In this document: positions 1-9,419 of the stretch, one piece after another
Layout: the number at the start of each line of letters is the position of its first letter
How positions within the stretch are numbered: position 1 is the stretch's first letter
Assembly (NCBI RefSeq): GCF_025989185.1
Contig: NZ_JAPDNT010000001.1
Span: 682,001 to 746,000, forward strand
DNA length: 64,000 nt
Source: Limobrevibacterium gyesilva
GTDB taxonomy: Bacteria; Pseudomonadota; Alphaproteobacteria; Acetobacterales; Acetobacteraceae
Direction of reading: 5' to 3'
Made by a program: the position numbers and the translations under genes
Notes under the pieces: generated by a model
What the model was told of the DNA's origin: nothing
The model's input: only the letters and a program-made list of their open reading frames with translations
The model's database searches: none

Positions 1-1373
1 ACCATCACGGAGTCGTATTTCGACATGGAGAAATAGTCGCCCCAGATCACGGCGGCCGGCATGTTCTTGATGGTCATCGCTGCGCCGATGTCCCGCCAGT
101 TCTGCTGCAGAAGCTGTTGCGCCTGCTCGCGCACGTGGTTGCCGGCCGTGGTCGAGTTCGTGAACTCAAGGCGCAGGCCGTTCTTTTCGCGCACGCCGCC
201 GGCGCCGGGCTTCCAGCCCGCGGCGTCGAGGATCTGCTTCGACTTGTCGGGGTTGTAGTCCTGCACGGGAAGATTGGGGTTATAGGCCCAGGACTGCTTG
301 GGCAGGTAACTGTCCGTCGGCTTCGGCAGGCCGTAATAGATCTCGTCGATGATGCTCTTCTTGTCCATGGCGTAGTACAACGCCTCGCGGACCGCCCGGT
401 CCTGGAACACCGGGCGGCCGAGATTCATCGTGATGCTCTCGACGAAGGCTTGCGCGATCGGCGAGACAACGCGGTCCGCCAGCCCCTTCGCCTCGTTGTA
501 GTGGTCCGGCGTGATGCCCTGGATGCCGATATAGTCGATGTCGCCGGTGCGGAACTGGGTGAACAGCACCGTCAGGTCGGGGATGTATTTATAGGTCGCA
601 CGCTCCAGGTACGGCCCCTTGCCGAAGTAGTTCGGATTGGCCAGCAGCGTGATGTGATCGCCGGACTGGCGCTCGCCCCAGCGGAACGGGCCGGTCCCGA
701 CCGGTGCGTTGTTGAACGGCGTGGTGTTCGGGTCGGACGCATTGGCCAGCAGGTGCTGCGGAACCATGAACGTCCAGGCCAGGATCGACATGTATGGCGC
801 GTATGGGCGTTCCATGCGCCAGGTGATCTCGGTGGGGCTGACCACCTTCACGTCGCGGATCAGCTCATGGCCGGTCCGCCGGCCGGCGCGGAAATTCGGA
901 TTGTTGTTGAGTTCCAGGCTGAACTTCACGTCATCGGCGGTGAAAGGCGCGCCGTCGTGCCACTTCACGTCGCCGCGAAGCTTGATGCGCCACATCAGCC
1001 CGTCGGCGGAGATGCCGCCGTTCTCGAGGCTCGGCACCTCGGACGCGAGCTGCGGGGTGAAGTTGCCGTCGGGATCGACGCCCCAAAGCGGGTTGTAGAG
1101 ACTCCACCACACACCCTGGTCGACCTCGATGGCGATCATCAGCGGATGGAAGACGGTCGGCTCCTGGGACAGGCCGATCACGACCTGTCCCGTCGGCTTC
1201 GACGGCGGCGCGCCGCCGGCAGCCTGCGCCCAGGCCCGCCGGCCCAGCAGTCCGGCGGCGCCAGCGCCGAGGCTGAGCGACATGACGGCGCGTCGGGAAA
1301 GATACGGACTGGCGCCAAATGGATCGGTGGAATTGCGGCCGAAACCCGGCAGGCATAGCCGATCGCGTCCCAT
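1..1373 (-). CDS. Peptide/oligopeptide-type ABC transporter substrate-binding protein (3' end outside window)
   Basis: Family 5 extracellular solute-binding protein that would deliver peptides or similar ligands to a Dpp/Opp-type permease in the periplasm. The ATG at 1373 follows a strong AGGGGG ribosome-binding site. The N-terminus looks like a twin-arginine signal: SRRAVMSLSLG with the arginine pair at residues 27-28, a hydrophobic stretch and an AWA cleavage site. Typical family stretches follow, such as GLMWRIKLRGDVKWHDG, FTADDVKFS and PVGTGPFRWGE. The gene runs off the left edge after about 457 codons, so any partner permease genes lie outside. The divergently read FAD oxidoreductase starts 174 bp away and may share the control region. 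The ligand cannot be told from sequence. Confidence 0.9.
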   Translation of the reverse strand, partial: MGRDRLCLPGFGRNSTDPFGASPYLSRRAVMSLSLGAGAAGLLGRRAWAQAAGGAPPSKPTGQVVIGLSQEPTVFHPLMIAIEVDQGVWWSLYNPLWGVDPDGNFTPQLASEVPSLENGGISADGLMWRIKLRGDVKWHDGAPFTADDVKFSLELNNNPNFRAGRRTGHELIRDVKVVSPTEITWRMERPYAPYMSILAWTFMVPQHLLANASDPNTTPFNNAPVGTGPFRWGERQSGDHITLLANPNYFGKGPYLERATYKYIPDLTVLFTQFRTGDIDYIGIQGITPDHYNEAKGLADRVVSPIAQAFVESITMNLGRPVFQDRAVREALYYAMDKKSIIDEIYYGLPKPTDSYLPKQSWAYNPNLPVQDYNPDKSKQILDAAGWKPGAGGVREKNGLRLEFTNSTTAGNHVREQAQQLLQQNWRDIGAAMTIKNMPAAVIWGDYFSMSKYDSVM

Positions 1374-1547
1374 CGTGAACCCCCTGCATTTTCGCGGTCC
1401 AGGCACGTCGGGCAGGCGGTCACAATGACGTAGACGCTGCGGCGGAGCCAAGAACTATCTGCCGGACACCTGGGTGGTTCACGGAATTGATTGCGCCGCG
1501 CGGCGTTATCGGGCTTTCCTGACGCCAGGTTCTGACACGAGGCAAGC

Positions 1548-2876
1548 ATGGGCCCGCAGGTCGATCCGGTGCAGTCCGACGCGCAGCTTCCCTCCCGCAC
1601 CGGCGTCGTGGTCGTCGGCGGCGGCATCATCGGCACCAGCACCGCCTATTTCCTGGCCGCCAAAGGCGTTCCGGTGGTGCTGTGCGAGAAAGGGCAGATC
1701 GCCGGCGAGCAGTCCAGCCGCAACTGGGGCTGGGTGCGCAAGCAGGGCCGTGATCCCCGGGAGCTCCCGCTGATCATCGAAAGCCTGCGTCTGTGGCAAG
1801 GCATGAACGCCACCACCGGGGCGGAGACGGGGTTCCGCACCACCGGCATCCTGTATCTGTGCGAGACCGACAAGGACGTGGCCGAGCGAGAAGCCTGGCT
1901 GGAATATGCCCGGCTGCACCAGCTGGACACCCGCATGATCGGACCCGACGAGGTCGACGCGTTGGTGCCAGGCGCCACGCGGCGCTACAAGGCCGGGCTG
2001 TATACGCCGAGCGACGGACGCGCCGAACCGCAGAAGGCCACGCCGGCCATCGCCGAGGCCGCGCGCCGGGCCGGCGCCCTGGTGTTCGCCGAATGCGCCG
2101 TTCGCGGCATCGAGACCGCCGGCGGGCGCGTGGCCGCTGCCGTGACCGAGAGGGGGCGGATCGCCTGCGACTCCGTGGTGTTGGCCGGCGGCGCCTGGTC
2201 GCGCCTGTTCTGCGGCAATCTCGGCGTGGCGTTGCCGCAGTTGAAGGTCCGGTCGTCGGTGATGCGGACGGCTCCGCTGCAGGGGGCGCCGGACGTTGCC
2301 GCCGTGGGGCACCGCTTCGCGTTCCGTAAGCGGCTGGACGGCGGCTACACGATTGCCAACGGGTTCAGCACCTATGCCGAGATCGTCCCCGACAGCTTCC
2401 GCCTGTTCTTCGACTTCCTGCCGGCGTTGCGGCTGGAATGGGAGACGCTGCACCTGCGCCTCGGCGAGCGCTTCATCGAGGAATGGCGCACACCGCGGCG
2501 CTGGCCGCTCGACCAGTCAACGCCGTTCGAGGCGGTGCGCATGCTGGATCCGGCGCCGGTCGAGGGCGACCTGGCGCAAGCGCGGTCAGCCCTCTCCAAC
2601 GCCTTCCCCGCCTTTGCCAACGTGGCGGTCGCCCAGCAATGGGCGGGGCTGATCGACGTCACGCCGGATGCGGTTCCGGTCATCTCGCCGGTGGACTCAC
2701 TGCCCGGCTTCTTCGTCGCCACCGGGTTCTCGGGCCATGGTTTCGGCATTGGCCCCGGCGCCGGGCGGTTGATGGCCGATCTGGTGACCGGCGACGCGCC
2801 GGTCGTCGACCCAAGCCCGTTCCGGCTCTCCCGGTTTGCCGACAGGCCGCGACCGCGGCCGCATGCCGGATTGTAG
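1548..2876 (+). CDS. FAD-dependent oxidoreductase of the DAO (D-amino-acid oxidase/dehydrogenase-like) family
   Basis: 442-residue flavoprotein expected to oxidise the C-N bond of an amino acid or secondary amine. A dinucleotide-binding motif GGGIIG lies at residues 24-29, followed by the E(K/R)G end of the second beta strand. The motif SSRNWGWVRKQGRD is typical of the DadA/glycine-oxidase-like branch. The C-terminal GFSGHGFGIGPGAG stretch closes the FAD site. No signal peptide or membrane segment is seen, so it is probably cytoplasmic. It lies between two peptide-transporter binding proteins, which fits a role in using an imported amino compound, but the substrate is unknown. The ATG has a modest GAGG upstream. 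Confidence 0.87.
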   Translation: MGPQVDPVQSDAQLPSRTGVVVVGGGIIGTSTAYFLAAKGVPVVLCEKGQIAGEQSSRNWGWVRKQGRDPRELPLIIESLRLWQGMNATTGAETGFRTTGILYLCETDKDVAEREAWLEYARLHQLDTRMIGPDEVDALVPGATRRYKAGLYTPSDGRAEPQKATPAIAEAARRAGALVFAECAVRGIETAGGRVAAAVTERGRIACDSVVLAGGAWSRLFCGNLGVALPQLKVRSSVMRTAPLQGAPDVAAVGHRFAFRKRLDGGYTIANGFSTYAEIVPDSFRLFFDFLPALRLEWETLHLRLGERFIEEWRTPRRWPLDQSTPFEAVRMLDPAPVEGDLAQARSALSNAFPAFANVAVAQQWAGLIDVTPDAVPVISPVDSLPGFFVATGFSGHGFGIGPGAGRLMADLVTGDAPVVDPSPFRLSRFADRPRPRPHAGL

Positions 2877-3074
2877 CCGACCGGTCCGGGCTGCCCAGCG
2901 GACGTTGAAAGGCGGGAATGTCGCCTGATATGCTCCCTTCGCACATCGGCGCATCAACGGCTGCCAGCATGGATGTTCGCGGAGCCTGACTCCGCGATGT
3001 CCGGAGTGGGATCGTCGCCGGGCGCCGCTCGAACCGCGTAGCGTGCCGACAAACCAGAACAAGGAGGGTCCGCT

Positions 3075-4640
3075 ATGAGACACAGGTTTATCCTGGCCTG
3101 CGCCGCCTGTCTGGCGCTCGCCCCCGCCATCGGCGGCGCCCGGGCCGATACCACGCTGGTGATCAGCATGGCGGCCGACCCGACGGGCCTCGACCCTGAA
3201 GCGGTGGAGAACAATACCTCCGGCTTCGTCATGGCCACCATCTACGATACCCTGACGAGCTACAAGCCTGGCACCGTCGAGGTCGCACCGGGCCTCGCGC
3301 AAAGCTGGGACATCGCGCCGGACGGGCTGACCTACACGTTCCATTTGCGCAAGGGCGTGAAATTCCATGACGGGACGCCCTTCAACGCGGCGACCTACAT
3401 CCAGACTCTCGATCGCCAGCTGAACAAGAACGATCCCAACTACATCTACAATACCGGCCCGGTCGAGAGCTACATCGACTTCACCTTCGAGTCCCTCGCC
3501 TCCTACCGTGCCGTCGACGACGACACGGTCGAGTTCAAGATGAAGCAGCCTTCCGCCGCATTGCTCGCCAGCCTGGCGATGGTGTGGAACGGCGTGGTCA
3601 GCTATCCGGCCGCCGCGAAATACGGCAAGGAATACCGAAACCACCCGGTCGGCACCGGCCCCTTCATCTTCCGCGAATGGCGCCAACGCGACCAGGTCGC
3701 GCTCGACGCCAATCCCGACTACTGGAAGGGCAAGCCGAAAGTCGATCACCTCGTCTTCAAGGAGTACCCGGACGCGCAGGCGGCGCTGCTCGCACTGAGG
3801 CGCGGCGAAGTGCAGATCATGGGCGACGTGGCCACGTCGGTGATCTCCTCGATCCGCAGCGACACCAACCTCACCCTGCTGACCCAGCCCGGCCTGACGG
3901 TCAGCGGTCTCGGCCTGCCCAACGAAGTCCCGCCGTTCAACGACAAGCGGGTTCGCCAGGCGCTGAACTACGCCGTCGACAAGGATGCCATCAACAAGGC
4001 GCTGTACCAGGGCATGGCCGCCACCCTGATCTCGCCCTTGCCGGAATCGCAGTGGGGATACGACAAGGACACCAAAGGCTATCCTTATGATGTCGCAATG
4101 GCGCAGAAGCTGCTCAACGAGGCAGGCGTGAAGCCCGGCCTGAAAGTCGAGCTGCTCGCATACAGCACGCCGCGCGGCTACAACCCCGCGGGCCCCGACC
4201 TCGCGGTCGCATTGCAGGCCTACCTGAGGAAAGTCGGCATCGAGGCCGACGTCCGCAAGCTCGACATGGGCGCCTTCCTTGCCACCGTCCGATCCGGCAA
4301 ATACCCGGGCATGTTCCTGACCGGCTGGAGCGGCGACAACGGCGACCCCGACAACTTCGTCGGCGCGCTGTTCAACTCCAAGGGCATGCCGATCAGCGAT
4401 ACCGTCCACTACAAGAACCCCGAGGTCGACAAGATGATGGACGAGGCCGCCGCCGTCAGCGATCCCGCCAGGCGCCTGGCCATATACAAGATCATCCAGC
4501 AGAAGATCATGGACGACGCGCCGTGGGTATTCGTGAACTCCACGCTGCAGGTTCGCGCCATCCGCAACGAGGTGAAAGGCTTCCAGCTGAACCCGACGCA
4601 GATGTTCTTCGACATGGAGCAGGTGTCGCTGCAGCAGTAG
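3075..4640 (+). CDS. ABC transporter substrate-binding protein, family 5 (dipeptide/oligopeptide type)
   Basis: 521-residue periplasmic binding protein. AAGGAGG sits 6-12 bases before the ATG. The Sec signal peptide ends near residue 24 (GGARA then D). Family landmarks include LTYTFHLRKGVKFHDG, HPVGTGPFIFREW and a C-terminal region ending MEQVSLQQ. Length is normal for DppA/OppA homologues. The two permease genes that plausibly serve it lie immediately beyond its 3' end but on the opposite strand, an uncommon convergent layout. The gap of 198 bp upstream (2877-3074) shows no gene and presumably holds the promoter. It is clearly diverged from the binding protein at 1-1373. Confidence 0.92.
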   Translation: MRHRFILACAACLALAPAIGGARADTTLVISMAADPTGLDPEAVENNTSGFVMATIYDTLTSYKPGTVEVAPGLAQSWDIAPDGLTYTFHLRKGVKFHDGTPFNAATYIQTLDRQLNKNDPNYIYNTGPVESYIDFTFESLASYRAVDDDTVEFKMKQPSAALLASLAMVWNGVVSYPAAAKYGKEYRNHPVGTGPFIFREWRQRDQVALDANPDYWKGKPKVDHLVFKEYPDAQAALLALRRGEVQIMGDVATSVISSIRSDTNLTLLTQPGLTVSGLGLPNEVPPFNDKRVRQALNYAVDKDAINKALYQGMAATLISPLPESQWGYDKDTKGYPYDVAMAQKLLNEAGVKPGLKVELLAYSTPRGYNPAGPDLAVALQAYLRKVGIEADVRKLDMGAFLATVRSGKYPGMFLTGWSGDNGDPDNFVGALFNSKGMPISDTVHYKNPEVDKMMDEAAAVSDPARRLAIYKIIQQKIMDDAPWVFVNSTLQVRAIRNEVKGFQLNPTQMFFDMEQVSLQQ

Positions 4641-4662
4641 CGCCACGTCCTTTGTGCGAAAT

Positions 4663-4692
4663 GAAGGGCCAGGGCCTTTGTCCTGGCCCTTC
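4663..4692. terminator. Bidirectional hairpin terminator between convergent transporter genes
   Basis: An 11-bp perfect stem (GAAGGGCCAGG with CCTGGCCCTTC) and an 8-base loop lie between the stop codons of the binding protein and the permease. The short T-containing flanks and the convergent position suggest intrinsic termination for both strands. Confidence 0.75.
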
Positions 4693-4701
4693 AGCTTTGC
4701 C

Positions 4702-5565
4702 CTATAGCGACCGCATCTTCGGATCGAACTGGTCGCGCAACGCGTCGCCCAGCAGATTGAACCCCACCACCACCGCGAAGATCGCAAGTCCCGGGAAGGT
4801 TGCGATCCACCATGCCGTCAGGAAATACCCATGCCCATCGGCCAACAGTGCGCCCCAGTCCGGCGAGGGCGGCTGCGCGCCGAGCCCAAGGAACGACAGC
4901 CCCGCCGTCTCGACCACGACCGCACCGGACTGAAGGGTCGCCAGCACCAGCACGGGCGTGAAGCTGTTCGGCAGCACGTGCAGCAGCATCACCCGCAGCC
5001 TGCTCGCGCCAATCGCCCGCGCGGCCGTCACGTAGTCCAGCGTCTCCACCTTCAGCACCTGCCCGCGCATGAGCCGCGCATACTGCGGCGTATAGATAAT
5101 GCCGATGGCGATCACCGAATTCGTCAGGCTCGGTCCCAGCGCCGCCACGATGATCAGCGCCAGCAGCAGATACGGAAACGACAGGAGCACATCCACCGCC
5201 CGCATGATCACGGCGTCTATGTGCCCGCCGGTGAACCCCGCGATCAACCCAAGTCCGCCACCCACAACCAGCGCGAGCCCGTCTGCCATCACGATCGCCA
5301 GCAGCGCGGTGCGCGTGCCGTAGATCACCCGGCTCAGCATGTCCCGTCCATACTGGTCCGCCCCGAACGGATGCGCGGCCGAAGGCGGCGACAGCGCGCT
5401 CGACAGATCCTGGTCGTACGGGTCGTACGGCGCCACCGCGGGCGCGGCCACCGTCAGCAGCAGGAACACTGCGGCGATGCACAATCCCACGCGCGCACCG
5501 GCGCCGCGCAACGCACGCCGTACCGCACCTTGCGGCACCGGCGGTGCGATGGTGCTCGCGCTCAT
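4702..5565 (-). CDS. ABC transporter permease, DppC/OppC type
   Basis: 287-residue inner-membrane permease subunit of a peptide-type ABC importer. It has the N-terminal OppC-like segment, FGADQYGRDMLSRVIYG typical of DppC proteins, about six hydrophobic segments and the EAA-loop region RAIGASRLRVMLLHVLPN that contacts the ATPase. Its ATG overlaps the stop of the upstream permease gene by four bases (ATGA), so the two are co-translated. No ATP-binding subunit gene of the Dpp type is present nearby, so ATPases must be supplied from elsewhere. The C-terminus (DALRDQFDPKMRSL) is as expected for the family. Confidence 0.93.
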   Translation of the reverse strand: MSASTIAPPVPQGAVRRALRGAGARVGLCIAAVFLLLTVAAPAVAPYDPYDQDLSSALSPPSAAHPFGADQYGRDMLSRVIYGTRTALLAIVMADGLALVVGGGLGLIAGFTGGHIDAVIMRAVDVLLSFPYLLLALIIVAALGPSLTNSVIAIGIIYTPQYARLMRGQVLKVETLDYVTAARAIGASRLRVMLLHVLPNSFTPVLVLATLQSGAVVVETAGLSFLGLGAQPPSPDWGALLADGHGYFLTAWWIATFPGLAIFAVVVGFNLLGDALRDQFDPKMRSL

Positions 5566-6566
5566 GCCCGGCTGATCCGCGGATCGAGTGCGGCGTAACT
5601 CAGATCCACCAGCAGATTCACCAGCACGAACAATGTCGCTATGAACATCGCCCCCGCCTGCACCACCGGGTAGTCGCGCGACAGGATCGAATCAACCATC
5701 AGCCGTCCCAGCCCCGGCAGCGAATAGATCGTCTCGGTCAGCACGGCGCCCGAAAGCAGAAGGCCGAGCTGCAGCCCGATCACGGTCACGATCGGGATCG
5801 CCGCATTGCGCAGGATGTGCCGCAGCACCACCCGCGCCGTATCCAGCCCCTTCGCCCGCGCGGTGCGCACATGGTCCAGCGTTGCCGCCGCCATGACCTC
5901 GGCGCGGGTGATGCGGGTGATCAGCGCCAGCGGCACGCTGGCGAGCGTGACCGTGGGCAGCAACATGTGCCGCAGGCTCGCCACGACCATCCTCTCATTG
6001 CCGGACCAAAGGCTGTCGAACACGCTCATGCCGGTCACGCGCGGCGGATCGAGCCCCACAGGCATCAGCCCGCCGACCGGCAGCCAGCCCAGCGCCGCCG
6101 CGAACAGCACCAGCAACATCAGCCCCAGCCAGAAGATCGGCATGGACACGCCGAACAGCGTCAGCGTCATTACCACCCCGTCGAATCGCGAACCCTGTCG
6201 CATCGCCGTCAGCACGCCGAGCGGCACGCCCGCGAGGGAGGCCAGCGCCAGCGAGAACAAGGTCAGCTGCAGCGTCACCGGAAACGCGGTCAGCACGTCC
6301 TTCATCGCCGGATGCCCGCTCTGGATCGAGGTGCCAAGGTCCCCGCCCGTCGCGTCCTCCACGAACCGCAAGTATTGCACCCATACCGGCTGATCCAGGC
6401 CCAGCTGCGTGCGCAGCCGCACCAGTTGCTCGGCCGTCGCGTGATCGCCCAGTAGCAGCTGCGCCACGTCACCCGGCAGCAAGTGCATGGTCACGAACAC
6501 CACGACACTGACGCCGAACAGCACGATCACCAACTGGATCAGGCGATGGGCGACATATTGCGCCAA
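5562..6566 (-). CDS. ABC transporter permease, DppB/OppB type
   Basis: Integral membrane permease, 334 residues from the chosen start. Family features: the AHRLIQ N-terminus followed by a hydrophobic helix, a periplasmic MHLLPGD motif, and the EAA-type loop (RAKGLDTARVVLRHILRN). The reading frame is open upstream to 6605. I chose a TTG at 6566 because a GGAG ribosome-binding site lies seven bases before it and because it gives the normal family start (AQYVAHRLIQ). It overlaps the downstream DppC-type gene by four bases. The pair lies opposite the binding protein at 3075-4640, which it probably serves. Confidence 0.9.
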   Translation of the reverse strand: MAQYVAHRLIQLVIVLFGVSVVVFVTMHLLPGDVAQLLLGDHATAEQLVRLRTQLGLDQPVWVQYLRFVEDATGGDLGTSIQSGHPAMKDVLTAFPVTLQLTLFSLALASLAGVPLGVLTAMRQGSRFDGVVMTLTLFGVSMPIFWLGLMLLVLFAAALGWLPVGGLMPVGLDPPRVTGMSVFDSLWSGNERMVVASLRHMLLPTVTLASVPLALITRITRAEVMAAATLDHVRTARAKGLDTARVVLRHILRNAAIPIVTVIGLQLGLLLSGAVLTETIYSLPGLGRLMVDSILSRDYPVVQAGAMFIATLFVLVNLLVDLSYAALDPRISRA

Positions 6567-6724
6567 CGGCGGTCTCCACGACGGTGGCCCGAACCCGGCC
6601 GCCAAGCTGGAACACCACGTACACTGCGCCGCCGCCGGAGCGCTTTCAACTGCGGGGTTACGTGGTGAGGCCGAGCCCGTCCCGTCATTGCCGCGTCACC
6701 GCCACCAACCGCAGCATGCGTGCG

Positions 6725-7534
6725 TCACTCGTAGCGTAGCGCCTCGATGGGATCGAGGCCGGCGGCCTTGCGGGCGGGGTAGTAGCCGACGAAGACGCCG
6801 ACGGCGGGTGCGGCAGCAGGCGGCGGCTCCGGCTTCACAACCCGCTCGTCGGAAACGATCTCGCCGTCGCGCATGGTCACGATGCGGTCCGCATAGGCGG
6901 CAATGTCGGCTTCGTGGGTGACAACGATGATGGTGACACCCTGTTCGCGGTTGAGCGAGACGAGAGTCTCCATGATTGCATGGGACGTTTTTGTATCGAG
7001 ATTGCCGGTCGGCTCGTCGGCAAGGAGCAGCCTTGGATTATTGATCAGCGCCCGCGCGATGGCGACGCGTTGCTGCTGGCCCCCGGAGAGCTGACCCGGC
7101 GTGTTGCGCTCGCGATCGCCGAGGCCAAGGAAGCTCAGCGCCGCACGCGCCCGCTCGACGCGCGCCGCGCAGTGCGCCGGCCTTGAGGCCGCGTCGTAGA
7201 GTGGCAGGCCGACATTCTCGATGGCGCTCGTGCGTGCAAGCAGGTTGAAGCTCTGGAATACGAAGCCGAGGCGTTCGCTGCGGATGCGCGCGAGGTCCGG
7301 CTCGCGCAGCGCCGCCACATCGACGCCTTCGAAGAAGTAATGACCGCCTGTCGGCTGGTCGAGACAGCCGAGGATGGACACCAGCGTCGACTTGCCCGAT
7401 CCCGACGACCCCATGATGGCGACGAACGCGCCAGCCTCGACTGCAAGATTGACGCGGCGAAGCGCCTGCACCTGCACATCGCCGATGACGAAGGTCCGCG
7501 TTACATGCTCGACCGTGATGACCGGCTGCGGCAT
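6725..7534 (-). pseudogene. macB: MacB-type ABC efflux ATPase with the permease domain deleted
   Basis: The first ~230 residues are a normal MacB/LolD-type ATPase: Walker A GSSGSGKST, signature LSGGQQQR, Walker B LLLADEPTG and the H-loop VVTHE. Full MacB proteins then continue with about 400 residues of FtsX-like permease. Here the ATPase runs through a short linker (KPEPPPAAAPAVG) straight into VFVGYYPARKAAGLDPIEALRYE-like sequence, which is the extreme C-terminus of MacB. This points to an in-frame internal deletion removing all transmembrane helices. The ATG at 7534 lies two bases beyond the macA-like stop. It may still make a soluble ATPase, but cannot act as a MacB exporter on its own. 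Confidence 0.85.
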
Positions 7535-7535
7535 C

Positions 7536-7826
7536 TCAGAGGCGCGGCTGCGCCAGTCCCGACTGGCTGCCGGTCGGGCTGCGCTCCTCGGCGACGATGA
7601 TCGGGTCCCCGGGATGGAGGTCGCCTTTGACGACGTCGGTATACGTCTCGTCGTCGAGGCCGGGCACGACGGAGAGTGGAACCGGCTGGCCGTCGCGCAA
7701 CACCCAGACACGCGACCCTTCGCCCGAGCTTTTCGCCGTGCCGGCGCCCGGCGCCTCGGAAGCCACGGCGTCGGCAAGCCCGCCGGGTGCGTAGCGCAGC
7801 GTCTGGTTCGGCACGCGGACCACGCC
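7536..7826 (-). pseudogene. macA: C-terminal remnant of a MacA/HlyD-type periplasmic adaptor
   Basis: About 93 codons match only the end of a MacA-type membrane fusion protein: VRVPNQTLRY, then RVWVLRDGQPVPLSV, GLDDETYTDVVKGDL and PGDPIIVAEE. The family is normally near 400 residues, so the signal segment, coiled coil and lipoyl domain are missing. An ATG at 7907 is in frame but the residues between it and the conserved part do not look like a MacA N-terminus. It precedes the deleted macB in the usual macA-macB order, so one locus has decayed twice. A hydrophobic stretch in another frame at about 7830-7890 may be further debris. Confidence 0.8.
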
Positions 7827-8200
7827 ACGCCGCCGGCGGCCGCAAACAGGATCAGGAGAGGAATGACGAGCCAGCAACAGAGGCCGGCCCCCCATGGCTA
7901 ATTCCATGAAGCAGGGCTTCCCTGGATGTTCGGTGTTCCGAGGGTTGCTTTCGGCGTCTTCGCGCTTCGGGTGCAGCGACAGCCGCAGGGAGGTGAGGAC
8001 CGTGCGGCGAAATCTGCGGCCGGGCATCGCGGCATGCGTGCAATCCAATACCGGAGATGATGCGGCTGCCGTGGAATTCCAGCATCGGGCGGAGGCCGCC
8101 ATCGACCCGCAGGGCGCCGACCCGCCGCGTGTTGCCTGCCATATGGCCAGCCAACTCTTGCAGCCGGCTGGCCGCCGCATGTCTGGCTCACTGGCGTGAT
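7827..8200. other. Decayed intergenic stretch between the macA remnant and tRNA-Arg
   Basis: About 370 bp with no supportable gene. Open frames here lack codon-like conservation and a plausible ribosome-binding site. It is best read as relic sequence of the macAB locus or of an old insertion at the tRNA 3' end. I looked for a second copy of the tRNA 3' end as an attachment site and did not find one in the window. Confidence 0.5.
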
Positions 8201-8277
8201 TGGCGGACCCGACACGATTCGAACGTGCGACCTTCGCCTTCGGAGGGCGACGCTCTATCCAGCTGAGCTACGGGTCC
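8201..8277 (-). tRNA. tRNA-Arg (anticodon CCG)
   Basis: Complete 77-base cloverleaf on the minus strand with the CCA end encoded. Acceptor GGACCCG pairs with CGGGTCC, the D arm is GCTC/GAGC, and the anticodon arm is TCGCC-CTCCGAA-GGCGA, giving anticodon CCG for CGG codons. The T loop is TTCGAAT. Its 3' end faces the decayed macAB region. Confidence 0.97.
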
Positions 8278-8324
8278 AACAGGCGGACACATAGCGCGAA
8301 AGATCGATGAACGAAAGTGCGGTG

Positions 8325-9356
8325 TCAGGCCTGGGCGGCAAGCCAGCTTCCCGCCGCCATGTCCGCGCCCGACGGCAGCGGCGCCGACCGGTCGCCAATC
8401 CAGGCGATCGCGTCGCCGATCGGAGCGGCACGCCCCAGGTCGCGCATCAGCAGATGCCAGCCGTTCGGATAGAACCCCAGCCGCGGCGCCGTCGTCGGCG
8501 CTTCCTGGTGCAGCGCCTGCCATGTCACCAGCGTGGCCGCCTTCGGCACCAGCTCGTCCTTCGCGCCATACATGAACAGCCCAGGCGCACGGAAGCGCGG
8601 GGCAGCGTCCAGGGCGGCGTCCATCAGGTCCACGAGGCCGCGCAGCGTGTCGAACCGCGTGCTGCGGATGGTCAGGGGGTCGCGTGACAGGCGAATCAGC
8701 GCATCCCGGTTGTCGCTGGCCAGCACCCGCACCGGCGGCGGCGGGCGGCTGACCTCCATGCCCGGCACCAGCGTGGCCGCCAGCCACAGCCCGCTGCGCA
8801 TGAACACGTTCATCCGCGCCCGCCCCCATACGGCCGGCGCCACCAGCACATAGCCGTCCACCGGGGGCGGCGTGGCGCAGGTGGCCAGGCACATCAGCAC
8901 GGCGCCGCCCATGCTCTCGCCCATCAGCACCAGCCGCGCATCCGGATGGCGCTGGCGCAGCAGGGCGGTCATCGCCGCCGCGTCACCCACCAGCCCATCC
9001 ACGCCCGGCCACAGCCCGCGCCCGGGGGCGGCGCCGAAACCGCGCTGGTCGGGCGCATAGACAGCGATGCCGGCGGCCGCGAAATCCGGGCCCGGGATCT
9101 CCCAGGCGTCGCGGCTGTCGTTGAAGCCGTGCAGGGCCAGCACCACCGCGTGCGGCTTGCCGTCCGGCAGCCAGGCACGCAGCGGCAGCCGCGCCCCGTC
9201 CGGCATCACGAACGCGTCGTCATGCAGCGCGGGCGGCACCACGGCAGGCCCAGGTGGCGTCGCCGCCGAGGCGCAGCCCGACAGCGCGGCGGCCGCACCC
9301 AGCAGCAGGGCACGGCGAGCGGGACCACGGGCGCGCGGGGACGAGGTTGAAAGCAT
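8325..9356 (-). CDS. Alpha/beta hydrolase, monoacylglycerol-lipase-like, predicted lipoprotein
   Basis: 343-residue serine hydrolase. A signal peptide with a lipobox-like LSGCAS suggests a lipid anchor facing the periplasm. The oxyanion region is LALHGFND, the nucleophile elbow is GESMGG (serine), an acidic residue lies in YGAKDELVP, and the catalytic histidine is in PNGWHLLMRD. The pattern, including PDQRGFGAAPGRGLWPG, matches the lysophospholipase/monoglyceride lipase (Hydrolase_4) group. Start chosen at 9356 (MLSTSSPRAR); in-frame ATGs at 9365 and 9374 are possible. Substrate is not determined. Confidence 0.85.
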   Translation of the reverse strand: MLSTSSPRARGPARRALLLGAAAALSGCASAATPPGPAVVPPALHDDAFVMPDGARLPLRAWLPDGKPHAVVLALHGFNDSRDAWEIPGPDFAAAGIAVYAPDQRGFGAAPGRGLWPGVDGLVGDAAAMTALLRQRHPDARLVLMGESMGGAVLMCLATCATPPPVDGYVLVAPAVWGRARMNVFMRSGLWLAATLVPGMEVSRPPPPVRVLASDNRDALIRLSRDPLTIRSTRFDTLRGLVDLMDAALDAAPRFRAPGLFMYGAKDELVPKAATLVTWQALHQEAPTTAPRLGFYPNGWHLLMRDLGRAAPIGDAIAWIGDRSAPLPSGADMAAGSWLAAQA

Positions 9357-9419
9357 GACCGCCATCGGTATCATGGCACAGGCCCATCCGGGCACCCCCG
9401 ACAATATCAAGGACAGGCC

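Noticed and set aside
2697-4787. A 696-codon minus-strand frame opposite the binding protein gene
   Set aside because: The plus strand encodes a clear family 5 binding protein; the minus translation has no recognisable domain.
8201-8277. tRNA-Arg as attachment site of an integrated element
   Set aside because: No integrase gene and no second copy of the tRNA 3' end were found nearby; only decayed macAB sequence adjoins it.
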